Position numbers and translations under genes: made by a program. This document shows positions 22,593 to 22,988 of a stretch of 22,988 nt of DNA, piece after piece (position 1 is the first letter of the stretch; the number at the start of each line of letters is the position of its first letter). The notes beneath the pieces are model-generated. The model was given only the letters and a program-made list of their open reading frames with translations, did not search any database and was not told the DNA's origin. The stretch covers positions 1-22,988 of the forward strand of contig DATMKQ010000387.1 in assembly GCA_035571275.1 (NCBI GenBank). Reading direction: 5' to 3'. This stretch comes from Trebonia sp035571275 (GTDB lineage Bacteria; Actinomycetota; Actinomycetes; Streptosporangiales; Streptosporangiaceae).

Positions 22593-22765
22593 GCGAACCT
22601 CCGTGGGGTTGTGGTGCGGATTACGGTAGCCCAGACGCGACCGACCGCGAAACCGCGTGCCAGTAACGGCTCTGAATCGCCGCTCTCGTCACGCCGGCCA
22701 CTCCTGTTCCGGAAAGTGACTCGGCCACCATGATCGCGAATGGTTTTCTAACCTACCGATTTGCG
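22593..22765. other. Non-coding region upstream of the peptide gene
   Basis: This stretch is the 5' side of the peptide gene on the minus strand. It must hold the peptide promoter, but I see no convincing -10/-35 pair. No open frame with a believable start or codon use is visible on either strand. Confidence 0.5.
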
Positions 22766-22785
22766 GGCTATGTCCGGCTATGTCC
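22766..22785. repeat. 10-bp tandem direct repeat
   Basis: GGCTATGTCC occurs twice in tandem (22766-22775, 22776-22785), followed by a partial third copy beginning GGATAT. The 10-bp period places the copies on one face of the helix, which fits cooperative protein binding; no regulator is identified. Confidence 0.7.
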
Positions 22786-22820
22786 GGATATACTTCCCTT
22801 GTCGGCAGCTACCGTGCCCG

Positions 22821-22870
22821 GATGAATGTCCCGTTCAGCTGCCAATAACAAGCTGAACGGGACATTCATC
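22821..22870. repeat. Perfect 20-bp inverted repeat with 10-nt loop
   Basis: The arms at 22821-22840 and 22851-22870 are perfect complements over 20 bp around the loop GCCAATAACA. GCCCG directly before the left arm can pair with CGGGC just beyond the right arm across a small bulge, lengthening the stem. It has less extreme GC than its surroundings and lies in non-coding DNA. It could be a strong bidirectional terminator, a REP/MITE-like element or part of a structured RNA. Confidence 0.85.
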
Positions 22871-22910
22871 TGCCGGGCCAACGCCAGCGAGGGCGCTTGC
22901 CCGTGCCGGG

Positions 22911-22988
22911 ACGCGGCGGGTCGGCGGCGCGGCGGGTCGGCAGCGCGGCGGGTCGGCGGCGCGGCGGGGCGGCGGCGCGGCGGGGCGG
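22911..22988. repeat. 16-bp GC-rich tandem repeat at the window edge
   Basis: Almost five copies of a GCGCGGCGGGTCGGCG-type unit run from 22911 to the end of the window, with single-base differences (T to G in the last two units, one G to A). The array may continue beyond the window. It could be non-coding or the low-complexity start of a gene; this cannot be decided here. Confidence 0.85.

Noticed and set aside
22911..22988. CRISPR array
   Set aside because: Contiguous 16-bp units with no unique spacers; this is a simple satellite.

Overview
The window is very GC-rich, with GC-biased third codon positions, GTG starts, several leaderless-looking promoters and typical actinomycete families (type 2 PyrF, actinobacterial DapD, a DUF574-type methyltransferase, a TPR-CHAT protein). 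This points to an actinomycete chromosome, probably a filamentous one; I cannot name the genus. No rRNA, tRNA, CRISPR array or intact mobile element is visible.

Layout. 1-1007: short tandem repeats, then pyrF (minus). 1160-2394: the decayed 3' end of an MFS exporter gene, and two divergent MarR-like regulators separated by two abutting 15-bp palindromes. 2608-7287 (minus): dapD, then a tight cluster of a flavin disulfide-oxidoreductase homologue, two SDR proteins that both lack the catalytic Tyr, and a double SnoaL/NTF2-like protein, coupled by stop/start overlaps. 7461-13017 (plus): a four-gene operon of a cytosolic-looking subtilase (S8), an ECF-like sigma factor, a helical plus beta-sandwich protein of unknown function, and a TPR-CHAT caspase-like protease. 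13110-14630 (minus): a six-TM membrane protein and an APH-type kinase. 14788-19131 (plus): purine oxidation, with a FAD subunit and a fused [2Fe-2S]/molybdopterin subunit of a xanthine dehydrogenase-type enzyme followed by urate oxidase. 19154-20002 (minus): a DUF574-type methyltransferase. 20310-22220: a TetR regulator with a near-ideal operator, convergent with an acyl-CoA dehydrogenase. 22344-22592 (minus): a tiny exported or membrane peptide gene with an in-frame tandem copy behind its stop codon. 22593-22988: non-coding DNA with a strong 20-bp inverted repeat and GC-rich tandem repeats.

The best candidate for an unusual system is the S8/sigma/beta-sandwich/TPR-CHAT operon. Two different proteases with intact catalytic residues, a transcription factor and a small adaptor-like protein are co-transcribed, which suggests a protease cascade with a transcriptional output. 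The second is the tandem peptide locus, whose C-termini resemble the processing motif of Flp pilins. The purine genes form a clear pathway from hypoxanthine/xanthine to urate and on to 5-hydroxyisourate. The 2395-2607 gap holds nothing I can recognise. All functional statements rest on reading motifs by eye; no database search was possible.
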